DNA from: Candidatus Alistipes faecavium
GTDB taxonomy: Bacteria > Bacteroidota > Bacteroidia > Bacteroidales > Rikenellaceae
Length of the DNA stretch: 64,000 nucleotides
Direction: 5' to 3'
NCBI GenBank assembly: GCA_019118605.1
Contig: DWYP01000007.1
Span: 49,038 to 113,037, forward strand
Below the pieces are notes generated by a model. The model was not told the DNA's origin and searched no databases. It saw only the letters and a list, made by a program, of their open reading frames with translations. The translations under genes were made by a program, and so were the position numbers. Shown here piece by piece: positions 8,825 to 17,051 of the stretch (position 1 is the first letter of the stretch; each line of letters starts with the position of its first letter).

Positions 8825-9205
8825 ATGAAATTGCCGAAACCGATACTTGCAGCCGTGGCAGGACTTCTGGTCTTTGCCGCCTGCACGAAAAAGGACTATG
8901 AGCCCGACGAAAAGGATGCCACCGCACAGATCTCGGTGCGCGACGAAAAGGGATACGAAAAGTTCCAGAAGGATCGCACCGCACCGCCCATAGCCTTCAC
9001 GCTGACCCTTCCCGACGGGAAAGTCAACTACCGGCTGCCGTTCACGGAGTGGTTTGCCTCGGGCCAGCGGTTCATCACCTTCGTCGTACGCGAAGAGGAC
9101 GACGCGGACAACTACCGCATCTGGGCAATCAGCCGGACGGTGAGAACCGCAGAGACGTTCAACATCGCCTTCAGACTGGACAGGAATCCGATCCTTCCGC
9201 TATAG
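8825..9205 (+). CDS. Small lipoprotein of unknown function
   Basis: This 126-residue protein starts with a clear lipoprotein signal (lipobox FAAC). I recognise no family. The mature part is charged and beta-rich (PPIAFTLTLPDGKVNYRLPF, then WAISRTVRTAETFNIAFRL), which suggests a small beta-sandwich. ATG 8825 is chosen over the in-frame ATG at 8729 because only this start leaves a signal peptide at the N-terminus. It is transcribed from its own likely promoter and is followed by a long region with little coding potential. Confidence 0.7.
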   Translation: MKLPKPILAAVAGLLVFAACTKKDYEPDEKDATAQISVRDEKGYEKFQKDRTAPPIAFTLTLPDGKVNYRLPFTEWFASGQRFITFVVREEDDADNYRIWAISRTVRTAETFNIAFRLDRNPILPL

Positions 9206-9252
9206 ACAGATCATGTCCCGCCTTCGGGGAACAGGGTACTGCATCATCTTCC

Positions 9253-9456
9253 ATGAAAAACCGCCACGCTGCCGACTACAAAAAACCTTTCTCTCTAATG
9301 CTTGTCATCATTCTTCTACTCGCTCTGTTACGCACCGGAGCCATCGTTCGGCAGAAAACATGCAGCCTGACCCGTATCGCCCCGAGCAGGAAACGGATCA
9401 CCGCGCCGCGACAACCGGTCGAAGCGCAACAGTTTCCGGGCGGGACTATTTTTTAA
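9253..9456 (+). CDS. Possible small membrane protein (doubtful)
   Basis: This 67-residue frame has one good hydrophobic segment (FSLMLVIILLLALL) and a basic C-terminus. It begins 48 bp after the preceding lipoprotein gene. Nothing else supports it: there is no recognised family, and the region otherwise looks non-coding. It may be a random frame in the 3' part of the lipoprotein transcript. Confidence 0.25.
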   Translation: MKNRHAADYKKPFSLMLVIILLLALLRTGAIVRQKTCSLTRIAPSRKRITAPRQPVEAQQFPGGTIF

Positions 9457-9709
9457 GACGCAAGGGACGGGAAACAGTTCATGAACCTCCCTTTCGCACG
9501 CTTGTTGGAATCGTATTCGGAGAAGGGAACCGGGCTCTGACCGGGACTTCTCGGAAATGGGCTCCGGAGGCGAGAGGCCGCAGGCAGCGGAAAGCTCCGC
9601 GGCACCTCCCCGGGACAGCCCGAACATGAATGGGAAAACTTTTTCAGAGAGAGGATGGGTAGAGAGGCCCGAACCGGGCCCGGACAAACTCTCCGGATAC
9701 GAGGTTGCA

Positions 9710-9744
9710 CCCCCGGTCTGCGCTTGAAGCAGGCCGGGGGTTTT
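9710..9744 (+). terminator. Strong intrinsic terminator closing the 9,206-9,871 gap
   Basis: CCCCCGGTCTGC pairs with GCAGGCCGGGGG (12 bp, one G-U) around a 7-nt loop and is followed by TTTT. It must end a + strand transcript, either that of the lipoprotein at 8825 or an unrecognised RNA in 9,460-9,700. Apart from this hairpin, the doubtful small frame at 9253 and the promoter at 9821, I see nothing in the 9,206-9,871 gap. Confidence 0.8.
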
Positions 9745-9820
9745 CGTGTCCGGGGCCGGCCGCGCGGAGTCCCCCAAAGGGCAAAATACCTCCCGAGGAG
9801 CGAAAAAACAAGCCATATAG

Positions 9821-9851
9821 TTGATATTGCGGATGTAATTTTATATTTTTG
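9821..9851 (+). promoter_or_regulatory. Promoter of the GNAT/omega-amidase/ior operon
   Basis: TTGA at 9821, about 20 bp, then TATTTTTG at 9844-9851. It lies 20 nt before the GNAT start and is the only good promoter found before the run of closely spaced genes to 16478. Confidence 0.7.
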
Positions 9852-9871
9852 AAAAATTAAAATTTCTCCCC

Positions 9872-10348
9872 ATGAAAATCCGCAAGGCTCAGGAAAAGGA
9901 TATCGACAGAATCAACGAACTGCTCTACCAGGTATGCATGATCCACCACCGGGGACGTCCCGACCTCTTCAGGGCCGGGGCGAGAAAATACTCCGGGCAG
10001 CAGCTCGTCGGGATCCTGCACGACGAAAAGACTCCGGTGTTCGCCGCCGTGGACGACGACGACCGGCTGATGGGATACGCCTTCTGCATGTTCAGGGAGA
10101 CCTGCGGGGACAACATCCTCCAAGATGTCAGAACCCTTTACATCGACGACCTGTGCGTCGACGAATCGCTCCGCGGCAAGGGCATCGGGAAAGCCCTCTA
10201 TCGGGCCGTTAGGGAGTTCGCCCTCGAACACGGATGTTACAACCTGACGCTGAACGTGTGGAGCTGCAACACCGCGGCCCGGGCATTCTACGAACGGTGC
10301 GGATTCGTCCCCCAGAAGACCGTCATGGAGGAGAAGCTCCGCGGCTGA
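9872..10348 (+). CDS. GNAT family N-acetyltransferase
   Basis: The 158-residue protein has the single GNAT fold: strand-turn core with LYIDDLCVDESLRGKGIGKALY, containing the acetyl-CoA pyrophosphate loop (R-G-K-G-I-G-K), and the C-terminal AARAFYERCGFVPQK motif typical of the family. It would acetylate an amine from acetyl-CoA in the cytoplasm; the acceptor is unknown. It is first in a tight series of genes for aromatic amino acid breakdown, with only 29 nt to the next start, so an amino acid or amine substrate is plausible but unproven. Confidence 0.85.
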   Translation: MKIRKAQEKDIDRINELLYQVCMIHHRGRPDLFRAGARKYSGQQLVGILHDEKTPVFAAVDDDDRLMGYAFCMFRETCGDNILQDVRTLYIDDLCVDESLRGKGIGKALYRAVREFALEHGCYNLTLNVWSCNTAARAFYERCGFVPQKTVMEEKLRG

Positions 10349-10377
10349 CCTCCCGAAAAGGCAAAATCAAGAAAACA

Positions 10378-11142
10378 ATGAAAATCACCCTGTTGCAAAG
10401 AGACATCGTCTGGGCGGATCCCGAGGCGAACAGACGCCGCAACGACCTCCTGTTTGCCGACGGCGGAGGTTCCGACCTGTATGTCTTCCCCGAAATGTTC
10501 TCCACGGGATTCTGCACCCAGCCCGAGGCGAGCGCCGAGGAGGAGCCCTCCGCCACGCTCGGATGGATGAAAGAGAAGGCCGCACAGTACCATTGCGCCC
10601 TCGCGGGGAGCATCGCCGTCAGGGAACGGGAGCGGTATTTCAACCGGTTCTATTTCGTCTTTCCCGACGGGCGGTGCGAACACTACGACAAGAAGCACCT
10701 CTTCACCTTCGGCGGGGAGCACCGGCACTTCACGCCCGGGGAGGAGCGCGTCGTGGTTTCGTACGCCGGGGTGCGGATCCTGCTTCAGATATGTTACGAC
10801 CTGCGCTTCCCCGTCTGGTCGCGCAACCGCGGCGACTACGACATGATCGTCTACGTGGCCAGCTGGCCCAAGCCGCGCACCGCGGCATGGAAGCAGCTGC
10901 TCCGCGCCCGGGCCATCGAGAACCAGTGCTACGTGGCCGGGGTGAACCGCTGCGGATGCGACCCCTGCAACGAATACGAGGGCGGGACGGTGCTGCTCGA
11001 CCCCTATGGAAATGCACTCGGGGAGTGCCCCGACGGCACGGAAAGCCGGATAAGCGCGCAGATCGACATGGATGAGCTGAGGGCGTTCCGGGAGAAGTTC
11101 CCCGTACTGGAGGATGCCGACCGTTTTGTCCTGACCCGGTAA
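10378..11142 (+). CDS. Carbon-nitrogen hydrolase, omega-amidase (YafV/Nit2) type
   Basis: The 254-residue nitrilase-superfamily enzyme shows the Glu-Lys-Cys triad: E39 in FPEMF, K105 in YDKKHLF and C139 in QICYDLRFP. The FPEMFSTGF and WSRNRGDYDM stretches fit the omega-amidase branch, which hydrolyses alpha-ketoglutaramate or alpha-ketosuccinamate, the by-products of glutamine or asparagine transaminases. Glutamine transaminases of this kind use aromatic keto acids, so its place 43 nt before iorA and near an aminotransferase makes metabolic sense. The substrate assignment is by family and context. Confidence 0.82.
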   Translation: MKITLLQRDIVWADPEANRRRNDLLFADGGGSDLYVFPEMFSTGFCTQPEASAEEEPSATLGWMKEKAAQYHCALAGSIAVRERERYFNRFYFVFPDGRCEHYDKKHLFTFGGEHRHFTPGEERVVVSYAGVRILLQICYDLRFPVWSRNRGDYDMIVYVASWPKPRTAAWKQLLRARAIENQCYVAGVNRCGCDPCNEYEGGTVLLDPYGNALGECPDGTESRISAQIDMDELRAFREKFPVLEDADRFVLTR

Positions 11143-11185
11143 GAGGCCGGGCCGAATTCGAAAATCAATCATTCAACCAACCCAT

Positions 11186-12814
11186 ATGACGCGGATCAAA
11201 CTATTACTGGGCGACGAAGCCCTCGCCGAAGGGGCCCTGCAGGCGGGGATCGGCGGCGTGTACGCCTATCCCGGCACGCCGAGCACGGAGATCACCGAAT
11301 ACATCCAGCACGCCGCAAAGACCGGCGGGGAGAAGCTCCACTGCACGTGGAGTTCGAACGAGAAGACCGCCATGGAGGCGGCGCTGGGGATGTCCTATGC
11401 CGGATGCCGGAGCCTCGTGTGCATGAAGCACGTCGGGATGAACGTCGCCGCCGATGCCTTCGTGAACGCCGCCATGACCGGAGTGAACGGAGGTCTGGTC
11501 GTCGTGGCCGCCGACGACCCTTCGATGCACTCCTCGCAGAACGAACAGGACTCGCGCTTCTACGGGAAATTCGCCATGATCCCGACCCTGGAGCCCTCCA
11601 CGCAGCAGGAGGCCTACGAGATGATCCAGTACGCCTTCGAGCTTTCGGAGGAGGAGCACCTCCCGGTGCTGCTGCGGCTGACGACCCGTCTGGCGCATTC
11701 GAGAGCCGCCGTAGCCGTCCGCGCGGAGCGCGCGGAGATCCGCCGCAGGGAGGTCGCCGACGATCCCCGTTCGTGGGTGCTGCTCCCGGCGAACGCCCGG
11801 AGGAAAAACCAGGCGCTGACGGCCCGGCAGCCGCATCTGGAGCGTCGCGCGGGCGAGACCTCCTTCCTCAGAGAGCTCGTCCCGGAACGCGGCAACGGAA
11901 AGGGCATCGTCGCCTGCGGAACCGGGTACAACTACGTCATGGAGAACCGCGCGCTGGAAGAGGGGTATCGGATCCTGAAGATCTCCCAGTACCCCGTGCC
12001 GGCCGAAAAGGTCAGGGTGTTCGCCTCCCGGTGCCGGGAGCTGCTGGTCGTGGAGGACGGGCAGCCGTTCCTCGAAGAGCAGCTCCGGGCCATCCTCGGA
12101 GGGGATTATCCGCTGAAGGGCCGCCTCACCGCCGACCTGCCCCGCACCGGGGAGCTGAATCCCGACCATGTCGCCACGGCCCTGGGGCATGAGAAAGCTC
12201 CGGCGCGGAAGGTTCCCGAAGGGGTGGTTCCCCGCCCGCCCGCGCTGTGTCAGGGATGCGGGCACCGCGACGTCTACATCGCCCTCAACCGCGTGCTCGC
12301 CGACTACCCCGCGGCGCGGGTCTTCGCCGACATCGGCTGCTATACGCTGGGGGCCCTGCCACCCTTCTGCGCCATAGACTCCTGCGTGGATATGGGCGCC
12401 TCGATCACCATGGCCAAGGGGGCTGCCGACGCGGGGCTCCGCCCGGCCGTCGCCGTCATCGGAGACTCCACCTTCACCCACAGCGGCATGACCGGACTGC
12501 TCGACGCCGTGAACGACCGGTCGAACATCACCGTCGTCATCTCCGACAACCTCACGACCGCCATGACCGGAGGTCAGGATTCCGCCGGCACGAACAAGTT
12601 CGAGGCGATCTGCCTCGCCCTCGGAGTGGAGAAGGAACACGTCCGGGTCGTCGTCCCCGTACCGAAGAACATGGAGCAGATCACCCGTACGATCCGTGAG
12701 GAGATCGAATACGAAGGGGTCTCGGTAATCATCCCGCGGCGCGAGTGCATGCAGACCCTTGCAAGGAAAAAACGTGTCGAACAATCCAAACGCAACGAGG
12801 AGGCTACGAAATGA
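11186..12814 (+). CDS. iorA: Indolepyruvate ferredoxin oxidoreductase, alpha subunit, without ferredoxin domain
   Basis: IorA with IorB oxidatively decarboxylates arylpyruvates to aryl-acetyl-CoA, passing electrons to ferredoxin. The 542 residues contain the N-terminal pyrimidine-binding domain (GVYAYPGTPSTEI, then TWSSNEKTAMEAALGMSYAG) and a C-terminal TPP-binding domain (QGCGHRDVYIAL, then GDSTFTHSGMTGLLDAV). Archaeal IorA ends with a two-cluster 4Fe-4S domain; here the chain stops after IIPRREC with no CxxCxxC motif, so electrons must leave another way. Its TGA overlaps the iorB ATG, which indicates translational coupling. Confidence 0.92.
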   Translation: MTRIKLLLGDEALAEGALQAGIGGVYAYPGTPSTEITEYIQHAAKTGGEKLHCTWSSNEKTAMEAALGMSYAGCRSLVCMKHVGMNVAADAFVNAAMTGVNGGLVVVAADDPSMHSSQNEQDSRFYGKFAMIPTLEPSTQQEAYEMIQYAFELSEEEHLPVLLRLTTRLAHSRAAVAVRAERAEIRRREVADDPRSWVLLPANARRKNQALTARQPHLERRAGETSFLRELVPERGNGKGIVACGTGYNYVMENRALEEGYRILKISQYPVPAEKVRVFASRCRELLVVEDGQPFLEEQLRAILGGDYPLKGRLTADLPRTGELNPDHVATALGHEKAPARKVPEGVVPRPPALCQGCGHRDVYIALNRVLADYPAARVFADIGCYTLGALPPFCAIDSCVDMGASITMAKGAADAGLRPAVAVIGDSTFTHSGMTGLLDAVNDRSNITVVISDNLTTAMTGGQDSAGTNKFEAICLALGVEKEHVRVVVPVPKNMEQITRTIREEIEYEGVSVIIPRRECMQTLARKKRVEQSKRNEEATK

Positions 12815-13386
12815 AAAAGGACATCATTCTTTCGGGTGTGGGAGGACAAGGGATCCTCTCCATCGCGACCATCATCGGAGACGCCGCCACGAGGGCCGGG
12901 CTGCACCTCAAGCAGGCCGAAGTCCACGGCATGAGCCAGCGCGGCGGGGAGGTCGAATCGTGCCTGAGGCTCTCCGACACGGAGATTTTCTCCGATCTGG
13001 TCCAGCAGGGGTGCGCCGACATGATTCTCTCGATGGAGCCCATGGAGGCGCTCCGCTATCTGCCGTTCCTCCACGAGGGAGGGTATGTCGTCACCTCCTC
13101 CTCGCCGTTCCGCAACATCGACCCCTATCCCGAGGTGCAGGTGCTGGACGCGCTGGGAGCGCTGGACCGCGTCATCGACCTCGACCTCGACAGGATTACC
13201 CGCGAGCACGCCATCCCCAAGTCGGCAAACGTCGTGCTGCTCGGCGCGGCAGCCTCGCGGATCGGCATCCTCTCCCCGGAGCAGATCGAGGAGGGCATCC
13301 GCAACATCTTCGCACCGAAGGGCGCGCAGGTGGTCGAAATGAATCTCAAGGCTTTTGAAATCGGACGCGAATATGGCAGACAATAA
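12811..13386 (+). CDS. iorB: Indolepyruvate ferredoxin oxidoreductase, beta subunit
   Basis: The 191-residue subunit has the pyruvate-ferredoxin oxidoreductase gamma-type fold with the typical opening SGVGGQGILSIATIIGDAA and the HGMSQRGGEVESCLRL motif. It completes the two-subunit arylpyruvate oxidoreductase with the preceding gene. ATG 12811 overlaps the iorA stop as ATGA, and the earlier in-frame ATG (12745) would lie inside iorA. Its own 3' end overlaps the following aminotransferase by 14 bp, so at least three genes are tightly coupled. Confidence 0.92.
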   Translation: MKKDIILSGVGGQGILSIATIIGDAATRAGLHLKQAEVHGMSQRGGEVESCLRLSDTEIFSDLVQQGCADMILSMEPMEALRYLPFLHEGGYVVTSSSPFRNIDPYPEVQVLDALGALDRVIDLDLDRITREHAIPKSANVVLLGAAASRIGILSPEQIEEGIRNIFAPKGAQVVEMNLKAFEIGREYGRQ

Positions 13387-14698
13387 GGTTTTCACCAGGG
13401 AGCTGGTGGCCGAGACCGTCGGGGAGCTCAACATCGCGGACCTCGAGAATGCCACCATCGGAGAGATCCTGCTCGTGGCGTCGGCCCTCGAGCGGAAAAC
13501 CGGAATCCCCTTCATCCGGATGGATCAGGGATCCCCGGGACTCCCGCCCAACAAGATCGGCATCGAGGCCGAGAAGGAGGCTCTCGACAGCGGCATCGTG
13601 TCGCAGTACCCCGCGGCCGCGGGCGTCGCCGAGCTCAAGGAGCAGGCCTCGCGCTTCGTCAGGGCCTTCATCGATGTCGAAATATCCCCCGAGGCGTGCA
13701 TTCCCACGACCGGGGGCGTGGCCGCCTCCTTCGCCTCGTTCATCGCCGCCACGCAGCGCCTCGAGGGAAAGGACAAGGTGCTCTTCATCGACCCCGGGTT
13801 CCCGATCCAGAAGTCGCAGCTGAAGATCCTCGGCATCGAATGGGTATCGTTCGACATCCACGACTTCCGGGGCGAGCGGCTGCGTGCGAAGATGGAGCCG
13901 CTGATGCGCTCGGGCGAGATCGCCGCCATCGTCTATTCGAACCCCAACAACCCGGCGTGGATCTGCCTCGAAGATTCCGAGCTGAAGATCATCGGCGAGC
14001 TCGCCGACCGCTACGACGCCGTGGTCATGGAGGACATGGCCTATTTCTGCATGGATTTCCGCAGGGATCTCGGAAGGCCCTTCGAACCGCCCTATCCGCC
14101 CACAGTGGCGAGGTACACGGACAACTACATCCTGCTGCTCTCCTCGTCGAAGATCTTCAGCTACGCCGGGCAGCGGATCGCCCTGGCATGCATATCCGAC
14201 GCACTGTTCAACAGGCATTACGAGAATCTGGCCCGACGCTACGGAGACTCCGGGATCTTCGGGCAGACCTTCATCGCCTCGATTCTCTACATGATTACCA
14301 GCGGATGCACGACCTCCACGCAGTTCGCATACGCCCGGATGCTGAAAGAGGCCTGCGACGGAAGGATCGACTTCGTGGCCGACACGCGCATCTACGCCGA
14401 GCGGGCCGAGCGGATGAAGCAAATCTTCCGCGAAAACGGGTTCCGCATCGTCTATGACCGGGATGTCAGCCGGCAGGTCGGCGACGGATTCTTCTTCACC
14501 CTCGGCTACGGGGAGATGAGCGGCGGGGAGCTGCTCCGGGAGCTGCTCCATTACGGGGTCAGCTGCATCAGCCTCGCCACGACGGGAAGCGAGCAGCAAG
14601 GCATCCGCGCCTGCACCTCGCGGATGAAGGAGGAACTCTATCCCCTGCTCCGCGAGCGGATGGAGGGATTCCGCAGAGACCATCCCGTGGAAGAGTAA
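13373..14698 (+). CDS. PLP-dependent aminotransferase, class I/II
   Basis: The 441-residue fold-type I enzyme shows YSNPNNPAW (substrate and cofactor contacts) and SSSKIFSYAGQRIA, in which the Lys forms the Schiff base with pyridoxal phosphate. By position between the ior genes and phenylacetate-CoA ligase it most likely interconverts aromatic amino acids and their 2-oxo acids. ATG 13373 is preferred to 13355 because it gives a family-like N-terminus, though either is possible. It overlaps iorB by 14 bp. The exact specificity cannot be read from the sequence. Confidence 0.86.
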   Translation: MADNKVFTRELVAETVGELNIADLENATIGEILLVASALERKTGIPFIRMDQGSPGLPPNKIGIEAEKEALDSGIVSQYPAAAGVAELKEQASRFVRAFIDVEISPEACIPTTGGVAASFASFIAATQRLEGKDKVLFIDPGFPIQKSQLKILGIEWVSFDIHDFRGERLRAKMEPLMRSGEIAAIVYSNPNNPAWICLEDSELKIIGELADRYDAVVMEDMAYFCMDFRRDLGRPFEPPYPPTVARYTDNYILLLSSSKIFSYAGQRIALACISDALFNRHYENLARRYGDSGIFGQTFIASILYMITSGCTTSTQFAYARMLKEACDGRIDFVADTRIYAERAERMKQIFRENGFRIVYDRDVSRQVGDGFFFTLGYGEMSGGELLRELLHYGVSCISLATTGSEQQGIRACTSRMKEELYPLLRERMEGFRRDHPVEE

Positions 14699-14767
14699 CC
14701 GGCAGGCGGAAGGGGGGGGGCGTCTCCGCCCCCAAAAAGTTCGAAACCTCAACAACATACAGGGAAT

Positions 14768-16069
14768 ATGATATGGAATAAGAGCAAGGAGTGCATGAGC
14801 AGGGACGAGATGTCCGACCTGCAGGGCAAACGGCTGCACAAACTCGTGGAGCTCGTTTACCACAACGTGCCTTTTTACCGGGAGAAGATGCAGGCGCTGG
14901 ATCTTACCCCCGAGGACATCCGCAGCATCGAGGACATCCGGAAACTGCCCTTCACCACCAAGCAGGATCTGAGGGACAACTACCCCACGGGGCTCCAGGC
15001 CGCGAGCCAGTCGGAGATCGTGCGCGTGCACGCCTCCTCCGGAACGACGGGCAACCCCACGATCGTGGGATACACCCGCCGCGATCTGGAGATCTGGCGC
15101 GAGTGCTCGGCGCGCGCCTTCACCTCCTACGGGGTGACGCGCGACGACGTCTTCTCCGTCGGCTACGGCTACGGGCTCTTCACCGGAGGCCTCGGCGCCC
15201 ACTACGGCGTGGAGTACGTGGGCGCGACGGTCATCCCGACCTCCACGGGAAACACCGACAAGCACCTGCGGCTGCTGCGCGACCTCCGGATCACGGGAAT
15301 CGCCTGCACCCCCTCCTATGCGCTCTACCTGGCCGAGGCCATGGAACGCAACGGCATGACGCGCAAGGACATCTGCCTGCGCGTCGGGGCCTTCGGCGCC
15401 GAGCCGTGGACCGAGAACATGCGCGAAGAGATCGAGGCGCGCCTCGGGCTGCAGGCATACAACCTCTACGGGTTGAGCGAGATCATCGGCCCGGGCGTAT
15501 CGTACGAATGCCCGTGCAAAAACGGCTCGCACATCTCCGAGGATCACTTCTATCCCGAGATCATCGACCCCGAGACACTGGAGCCCCAGCCCTACGGAAC
15601 CACCGGCGAGCTGGTCTTCACGACGCTGACCAAGACCGGCATGCCGCTGCTGCGCTACCGTACCAAGGATCTCTGCTCGCTGATCGGCGGGACGTGCGAC
15701 TGCGGAAGAACCAACGTCCGGATGACGCGGATCATCGGCCGCAGCGACGACATGCTCATCATCCGGGGAATCAACGTCTTCCCCTCGCAGGTCGAGAGCG
15801 TCATCCTCGAGATGCCCGAATTCGAACCCACCTACATGCTGGTCGTCGACCGCATCAACAACCTCGACACGCTGCAGGTGCAGGTCGAGGTGCGCAGGGA
15901 CTATTTCAGCGACGAGCTCGGAGCGATGCTCCAGCTGCGCAAGCGCCTCGCCGACAAGCTCAAGAGCGTGCTCTCGATCAGCGCCGACGTCCGGCTCATG
16001 GAGCCCAACTCGATTCCGCGCTCCGAGGGCAAGAGCGTGCGGGTCATCGACAAACGACAACTAAAATGA
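14768..16069 (+). CDS. paaK: Phenylacetate-CoA ligase (first copy)
   Basis: This 433-residue member of the AMP-forming adenylate family carries the phosphate-binding loop HASSGTTGNPT, the LYGLSEIIGPGV adenine motif, LRYRTKDL and a hinge plus C-terminal lid ending in RSEGKSVRVIDKR. PaaK joins arylacetates to CoA at the cost of ATP to AMP; running in reverse with the IOR product it could release phenylacetate and conserve energy, as proposed in archaea and gut anaerobes. A Cys-rich CDCG loop may bind a metal. An ACT gene follows 7 nt later, a pairing repeated in inverted order downstream. Confidence 0.9.
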   Translation: MIWNKSKECMSRDEMSDLQGKRLHKLVELVYHNVPFYREKMQALDLTPEDIRSIEDIRKLPFTTKQDLRDNYPTGLQAASQSEIVRVHASSGTTGNPTIVGYTRRDLEIWRECSARAFTSYGVTRDDVFSVGYGYGLFTGGLGAHYGVEYVGATVIPTSTGNTDKHLRLLRDLRITGIACTPSYALYLAEAMERNGMTRKDICLRVGAFGAEPWTENMREEIEARLGLQAYNLYGLSEIIGPGVSYECPCKNGSHISEDHFYPEIIDPETLEPQPYGTTGELVFTTLTKTGMPLLRYRTKDLCSLIGGTCDCGRTNVRMTRIIGRSDDMLIIRGINVFPSQVESVILEMPEFEPTYMLVVDRINNLDTLQVQVEVRRDYFSDELGAMLQLRKRLADKLKSVLSISADVRLMEPNSIPRSEGKSVRVIDKRQLK

Positions 16070-16076
16070 TTGGACT

Positions 16077-16478
16077 ATGACTATCAAGCAGATTTCGGTT
16101 TTCCTGGAAAACAAGAGCGGCCGCCTGAACGAGGTGGCGCGCGTCCTGGCCGCCAAGCACATCAACATGCTGGCCTTCTGCATCGCCGAGACCACGGATT
16201 TCGGACTCATGCGCCTGATCGTCGAGGATGTCGACAAGGCCGTAGAAGTCCTCCGCGATGCGGGCTTCGCCGTCATCCTCACGGAGGTGCTGGCCATCCA
16301 TTGCCCGAACCGGCCCGGAGCGCTGTCGAAGATTCTCGAGAGCCTGGCGCAGGAGAACATCTTCATCGAGTACATGTACGCCTTCGCACAGTCCGAGCGT
16401 GCGGATGTCATCATCAACCCCAACGACCTGCCGAAGTGCCTCCGGATCCTCGAGGAGAAGCACCCCGACATCCTGTAG
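16077..16478 (+). CDS. Tandem ACT-domain protein (first copy)
   Basis: The 133-residue product consists of two ACT folds (about residues 1-65 and 70-133). Each starts with the typical strand and glycine turn, as in QISVFLENKSGRLNEVARVL. ACT domains bind amino acids and regulate enzymes. Small free-standing ACT proteins are often found next to phenylacetate-CoA ligase, and this one may sense an aromatic amino acid for the operon. It is the last gene of the + strand module, and a terminator starts 45 nt later. Confidence 0.88.
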   Translation: MTIKQISVFLENKSGRLNEVARVLAAKHINMLAFCIAETTDFGLMRLIVEDVDKAVEVLRDAGFAVILTEVLAIHCPNRPGALSKILESLAQENIFIEYMYAFAQSERADVIINPNDLPKCLRILEEKHPDIL

Positions 16479-16522
16479 CAGGTTTCCCGGCCCGCGGCGC
16501 CCCGGTTCCGCGACAAACGACA

Positions 16523-16576
16523 AGGCCTCCCTTCCGCCTGCGGCGCATCGCGTGCCGCGGAGCGGAAGGGAGGCCT
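16523..16576. terminator. Bidirectional terminator between convergent arylacetate modules
   Basis: A perfect 15-bp inverted repeat (AGGCCTCCCTTCCGC at 16523-16537 against 16562-16576) has a second internal stem (GCGGC/GCCGC). It lies midway between the + strand ACT gene and the convergent minus-strand ACT gene. Only short A/T runs flank it. Confidence 0.75.
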
Positions 16577-16616
16577 GCGTCTCTGCCGGGTACGCCCGGG
16601 GCGGAGGGCCGACGCC

Positions 16617-17045
16617 TCAAAGCAGCGAGAGCAGCGAGGAGTCGTCCAGCGTCTGGAGGCCCCGCTCCCGGATGACCCGCTTGGTCTTCGCGGGGTCGTC
16701 CGTACGGAAGATCAGGATGCCCTTCCCGGCCAGCAGGAACGAATAGAGGTAGGAGATGCCGATCCCGGCCTCGCTGAGCAGTCGCACGGCATCGGCGGCG
16801 CGTCCGGGGATGTTGTCCAGTTCGATTGCAAAGACGTCGGAGACGTCGGCCGAGATGCCGGCCGCGCGGAGCATCCCGAGCGCCCGGGCCGGTTCGGAGC
16901 AGATGATGCGGTAGATGCCGTATTCCACGGTATCGGAGATCGTCGAGGCGATCAGCTGGATCCGGGCCTCCTTGAACAACTCGAGCACCCGGAGCAGGGT
17001 TCCCGACTTGTTCTCCACGAAAACGGATATTTGCTGTACTGTCAT
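16617..17045 (-). CDS. Tandem ACT-domain protein (second copy)
   Basis: The 142-residue protein is a paralogue of the ACT protein at 16077: both open with the same pattern (MTVQQISVFVENKSGTL here, MTIKQISVFLENKSGRL there) and have two ACT folds. It follows the second phenylacetate-CoA ligase by 6 nt on the minus strand, the same partner order as the first copy. It probably senses a small ligand for that ligase. The chain is 9 residues longer, ending in a short serine- and leucine-rich tail. Confidence 0.87.
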   Translation of the reverse strand: MTVQQISVFVENKSGTLLRVLELFKEARIQLIASTISDTVEYGIYRIICSEPARALGMLRAAGISADVSDVFAIELDNIPGRAADAVRLLSEAGIGISYLYSFLLAGKGILIFRTDDPAKTKRVIRERGLQTLDDSSLLSLL

Positions 17046-17051
17046 TTTGTT

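Noticed and set aside
13346..16060. A 904-codon minus-strand frame opposite the aminotransferase and paaK
   Set aside because: It has shadow composition and no domains, and the plus-strand genes overlap each other as a proper operon.
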